Below are positions 24,384 through 26,236 of a stretch of DNA of 26,236 nt, one piece after another; position 1 is the stretch's first letter; each line of letters opens with the position of its first letter. Origin of the DNA: CAZJYI01 sp964550025 (GTDB lineage Bacteria > Verrucomicrobiota > Kiritimatiellia > UBA8416 > CAYOBW01). Below the pieces are notes generated by a model that had not been told where the DNA came from, did not search any database, and worked only from the letters and a program-made list of their open reading frames with translations. The stretch lies in assembly GCA_964550025.1 (NCBI GenBank), contig CAZJYI010000147.1, positions 1-26,236 on the forward strand, read 5' to 3'. The translations under genes and the position numbers were made by a program.

Positions 24384-24412
24384 TTGACACGCCATACGAA
24401 TGTCGTATATAT
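24384..24412 (+). promoter_or_regulatory. Promoter of the hipBA operon
   Basis: A perfect -35 box TTGACA (24384-24389) is followed after 16 or 17 bases by TATATAT (24406-24412), a good -10 region. The hipB ATG is 30 bases further on, with AAGGG at 24431-24435 as ribosome-binding site. Confidence 0.65.
24394..24408. promoter_or_regulatory. Inverted repeat overlapping the hipBA promoter (candidate HipB operator)
   Basis: Perfect dyad ATACGA-ATG-TCGTAT within the spacer and -10 of the hipBA promoter. HipB-type antitoxins bind palindromes at their own promoters, so autoregulation is the likely role. The sequence differs from the E. coli HipB site. Confidence 0.55.
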
Positions 24413-24441
24413 AGCACTTAAATGCTCTTAAAGGGTTGTTT

Positions 24442-24768
24442 ATGGCTCAGCACAAGAATATTGAAGAGGTGACGCAACTGCTCTGCCTGTATGGGGAGAG
24501 GGTGCGGACAGCACGGATGCGGCGACGATGGAGCCAGGCGAATCTGGCGGAACGCATGAACGTTGAGAGACGCACCGTGTCGCGGCTGGAGAAAGGGGAT
24601 GCCGGCGTCACCACCGGCGTCCTGCTGAGGGCGCTCTGGGTATTGGGCCTCTGGGGCACCGCTGAGGGACTGGCAGATCCCGCGGAAGACAAGGCTGGCA
24701 TTTTCCTGGAGAAGCAGCGTGAGCCGGCGCGGGCCGGAAGGAAGAGAAGAGAAGAACTGGATTTCTGA
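24442..24768 (+). CDS. hipB: HipB-like antitoxin, XRE-family DNA-binding protein
   Basis: The 108-residue protein has an XRE helix-turn-helix at about residues 20-60: RVRTARMRRRWSQANLAERM followed by NVERRTVSRLEKG. It would bind and neutralise the HipA kinase encoded next and repress the operon. ATG at 24442 is preferred over TTG at 24436 because AAGGG lies 6 bases upstream. The C-terminus is basic (RAGRKRREELDF). Its TGA overlaps the hipA ATG by one base (TGATG), a usual hipBA arrangement. Confidence 0.88.
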   Translation: MAQHKNIEEVTQLLCLYGERVRTARMRRRWSQANLAERMNVERRTVSRLEKGDAGVTTGVLLRALWVLGLWGTAEGLADPAEDKAGIFLEKQREPARAGRKRREELDF

Positions 24769-25985
24769 TGGCGACCACGAGTCTATATGTCTTCTGCTAT
24801 CTGCCCGGGCAGGTGGAAGCCGTACCGGCGGGGCGCTTCGACCATGACGACGTCGCCGGTGTCGGGACGTTTGCCTACGGTCGCCGCTACCTCGACCGCC
24901 CGAATGCTCTGCCTGTGGATCGTGTGGCGTTGCCGCTCGGTGTTGATGCCGTTCCGGTGACGACCAATGGCGGCTTGTATGGTGCGTTTCGGGATGCATC
25001 GCCGGACTATTGGGGGCGACTTGTGATTGCGTCCGGCCTGAAAACGCCCCCGGAGTCACTCACCGAGATCCACTATCTGACGCACGCCAATGCAACGCGG
25101 GTCGGCAACCTGGATTTCCGATCATCGCCGGATGACCCGGAGCCGGTGCTTGCGCCACCCGAATTCCAGGATCTCGACGAACTGCTGACCACGGCCGATG
25201 AACTGGAGCAGGGACATGCAGTCGACGAGCGAATACGGGTCCTACTGGAGCAGGGATCGAGTCTCGGCGGGGCTCGTCCGAAGTGCACCTTGATACTCGA
25301 CGGTGAAATGTGGATCGCGAAGTTCCCGTCCCGCCACGACTGGATCAGTGCGCCACGCCTGGAGTTCGCAACCATGCAGCTCGCGGCAAATTGCGGCCTG
25401 AACACGCCTGTGACGCGGCTCGAGACCGTGGGTGCCCGGGACGTCTTTCTGGCGCGGCGGTTCGATCGTGAGGCCGTCGCGGGAGGATGGGCACGGCGTG
25501 GATACCTGAGCGCGTTGAGTCTTGCCGAGTGGGATGAACGGGACCGCAACCGATGGTCCTACCGGACCGTCGCCGACCGGATCAGGAGGCACTCGGAGCA
25601 TCCTGGTGAGGATCTTCGCGAGTTGTTCCTGCGCATCGCCTTCAATATCCTTGTACGGAACACTGACGACCATCCCCGCAATCACGGGTTTCTGTTGGGG
25701 GCCGACGGCCTCAGCCTCTCACCCCTGTTTGATGTAGAGCCCGCACGGGTGCGTCCGGGGGTTGGCACGGAGTACTTCCTGGCGATGAGCGTTGGCGAGC
25801 AGGGCCGCCTGGGATCGTTGGCGAATCTGTCTTCGTCCGCCGCGGCGTTCAACCTGGATTTTGCGGAGGCCCGCAGTCTGACCCGGCAGATGAGGAGCTG
25901 TGTCGCATCGTCGTGGCGGGATTCACTCCATGCAGCCGGGTTCGCCGAACGCGACATCGAGCTGCTGGCCCCCACGTTCGAGTGA
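24768..25985 (+). CDS. hipA: HipA-like toxin Ser/Thr kinase
   Basis: The 405-residue cytoplasmic kinase is of the HipA family. Members phosphorylate targets such as glutamyl-tRNA synthetase, stop translation and cause growth arrest or persistence. The N-terminal subdomain (about 1-100) is followed by the ATP-binding SLGGARPK loop (about 164-171), the WIAKFPS lysine, and the catalytic NTDDHPRNHGFLL segment around residue 297. SPLFDVEPA supplies the metal-binding Asp. It looks full length and intact. The target here is not known. It forms one operon with hipB. Its 3' end converges on the AraC-type gene at the right edge. Confidence 0.9.
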   Translation: MATTSLYVFCYLPGQVEAVPAGRFDHDDVAGVGTFAYGRRYLDRPNALPVDRVALPLGVDAVPVTTNGGLYGAFRDASPDYWGRLVIASGLKTPPESLTEIHYLTHANATRVGNLDFRSSPDDPEPVLAPPEFQDLDELLTTADELEQGHAVDERIRVLLEQGSSLGGARPKCTLILDGEMWIAKFPSRHDWISAPRLEFATMQLAANCGLNTPVTRLETVGARDVFLARRFDREAVAGGWARRGYLSALSLAEWDERDRNRWSYRTVADRIRRHSEHPGEDLRELFLRIAFNILVRNTDDHPRNHGFLLGADGLSLSPLFDVEPARVRPGVGTEYFLAMSVGEQGRLGSLANLSSSAAAFNLDFAEARSLTRQMRSCVASSWRDSLHAAGFAERDIELLAPTFE

Positions 25986-26045
25986 TGGGTCCGAGGCGTC
26001 CCCCTGAGACCGGAAGAGGGAGAGGGACAGGCCCTGCGGGCAGTC

Positions 26046-26236
26046 TTACCGGCCAGTTTGGGTTCGTTTGCGGTATTGTAGCGGGGTCTGGCCGAAGGCG
26101 TCTTTGAAGGCGGGAATCATGTGTTCGACGTATTTCCAGCCCGCTGCGCTGGCGATGTCGGCGATGGGAATGGTGGTGTCAGTCAGCAGTTGGCGGGCGC
26201 GTTCGAGGCGGAGACGTCTGATCTCGGCCGCGGGCG
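26046..26236 (-). CDS. AraC/XylR-type transcriptional regulator, C-terminal end (partial)
   Basis: The frame is open from the right edge to TAA at 26046-26048. It encodes IRRLRLERARQLLTDTTIPI, then ADIASAAGWKYVEHMIPAF, KDAFGQTPLQYRK and a short tail. This is the second helix-turn-helix of an AraC-family DNA-binding domain, with the expected A-x-x-x-G-[FW] and F-x-x-x-x-G-x-[TS]-P-x-x-[YF]-R positions. The sensor domain lies outside the window, so a LacI-like XylR type is only likely. No start is visible because the gene is cut by the window edge. Confidence 0.85.
   Translation of the reverse strand, partial: PAAEIRRLRLERARQLLTDTTIPIADIASAAGWKYVEHMIPAFKDAFGQTPLQYRKRTQTGR

Noticed and set aside
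26024..26045. GCCC-TGC-GGGC hairpin between hipA and the AraC-type gene as a terminator
   Set aside because: The stem is only 4 base pairs and there is no T-run on either side.
1..26236. CRISPR arrays, tRNA and rRNA genes
   Set aside because: No regularly spaced repeats beyond those listed and no tRNA or rRNA-like sequences were noticed on reading. A covariance-model search was not possible.

Overview
The window comes from a GC-rich bacterium of the PVC superphylum (Kiritimatiellota, Lentisphaerota, Verrucomicrobiota or Planctomycetota). The evidence is the mix of families: several exported sulfatases, a GGMG-type Ser/Thr kinase, a hydrazine-synthase-alpha-like protein with a PSCyt1-like haem site, a GH16 enzyme carrying FecR sequence, an SHD1-like secreted protein and XylR-type AraC regulators. 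No rRNA, tRNA or CRISPR array was seen. The lineage is an inference from gene content.

Region 1 (1-5390) is an accessory mosaic. A Ser/Thr kinase gene (minus strand) is cut after its APE motif by sequence that looks like an insertion-sequence end. Upstream of it is a DUF4143-type AAA ATPase, then a short C-terminal remnant of an unknown gene, here called X. A plus-strand gene pair follows: a hypothetical protein and a DUF6036-like nucleotidyltransferase, overlapping by ATGA. The pattern then repeats: a second kinase 5' end (now a pseudogene with an early stop), a second ATPase of a different family, and a second X remnant. Two different ATPases therefore sit between the same pair of flanking sequences.

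Region 2 (5391-23459) is a polysaccharide-utilisation-like locus. On the plus strand are an internally deleted sulfatase, a 1033-residue multidomain sulfatase coupled to it, and a PhoPQ-related alpha/beta hydrolase. Converging on these from the minus strand are an esterase, a sulfatase, a right-handed beta-helix protein, a sulfatase remnant, a glucoamylase-like protein and a remnant of a XylR-type regulator. Further right are a large plus-strand di-haem HZS-alpha-like protein and a minus-strand GH16 enzyme fused to part of a FecR domain. Nearly all these proteins have signal peptides, so the locus probably desulfates, deacylates and cleaves a sulfated glycan in the periplasm or outside the cell. 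That function is inferred.

Region 3 (23460-26236) holds a decayed SHD1-like gene, a poorly coding stretch, a hipBA toxin-antitoxin operon with a recognisable promoter and an overlapping dyad, and the C-terminal end of another AraC/XylR-type regulator running off the right edge. Overall the window shows heavy gene decay: at least seven truncated, deleted or frameshifted genes.
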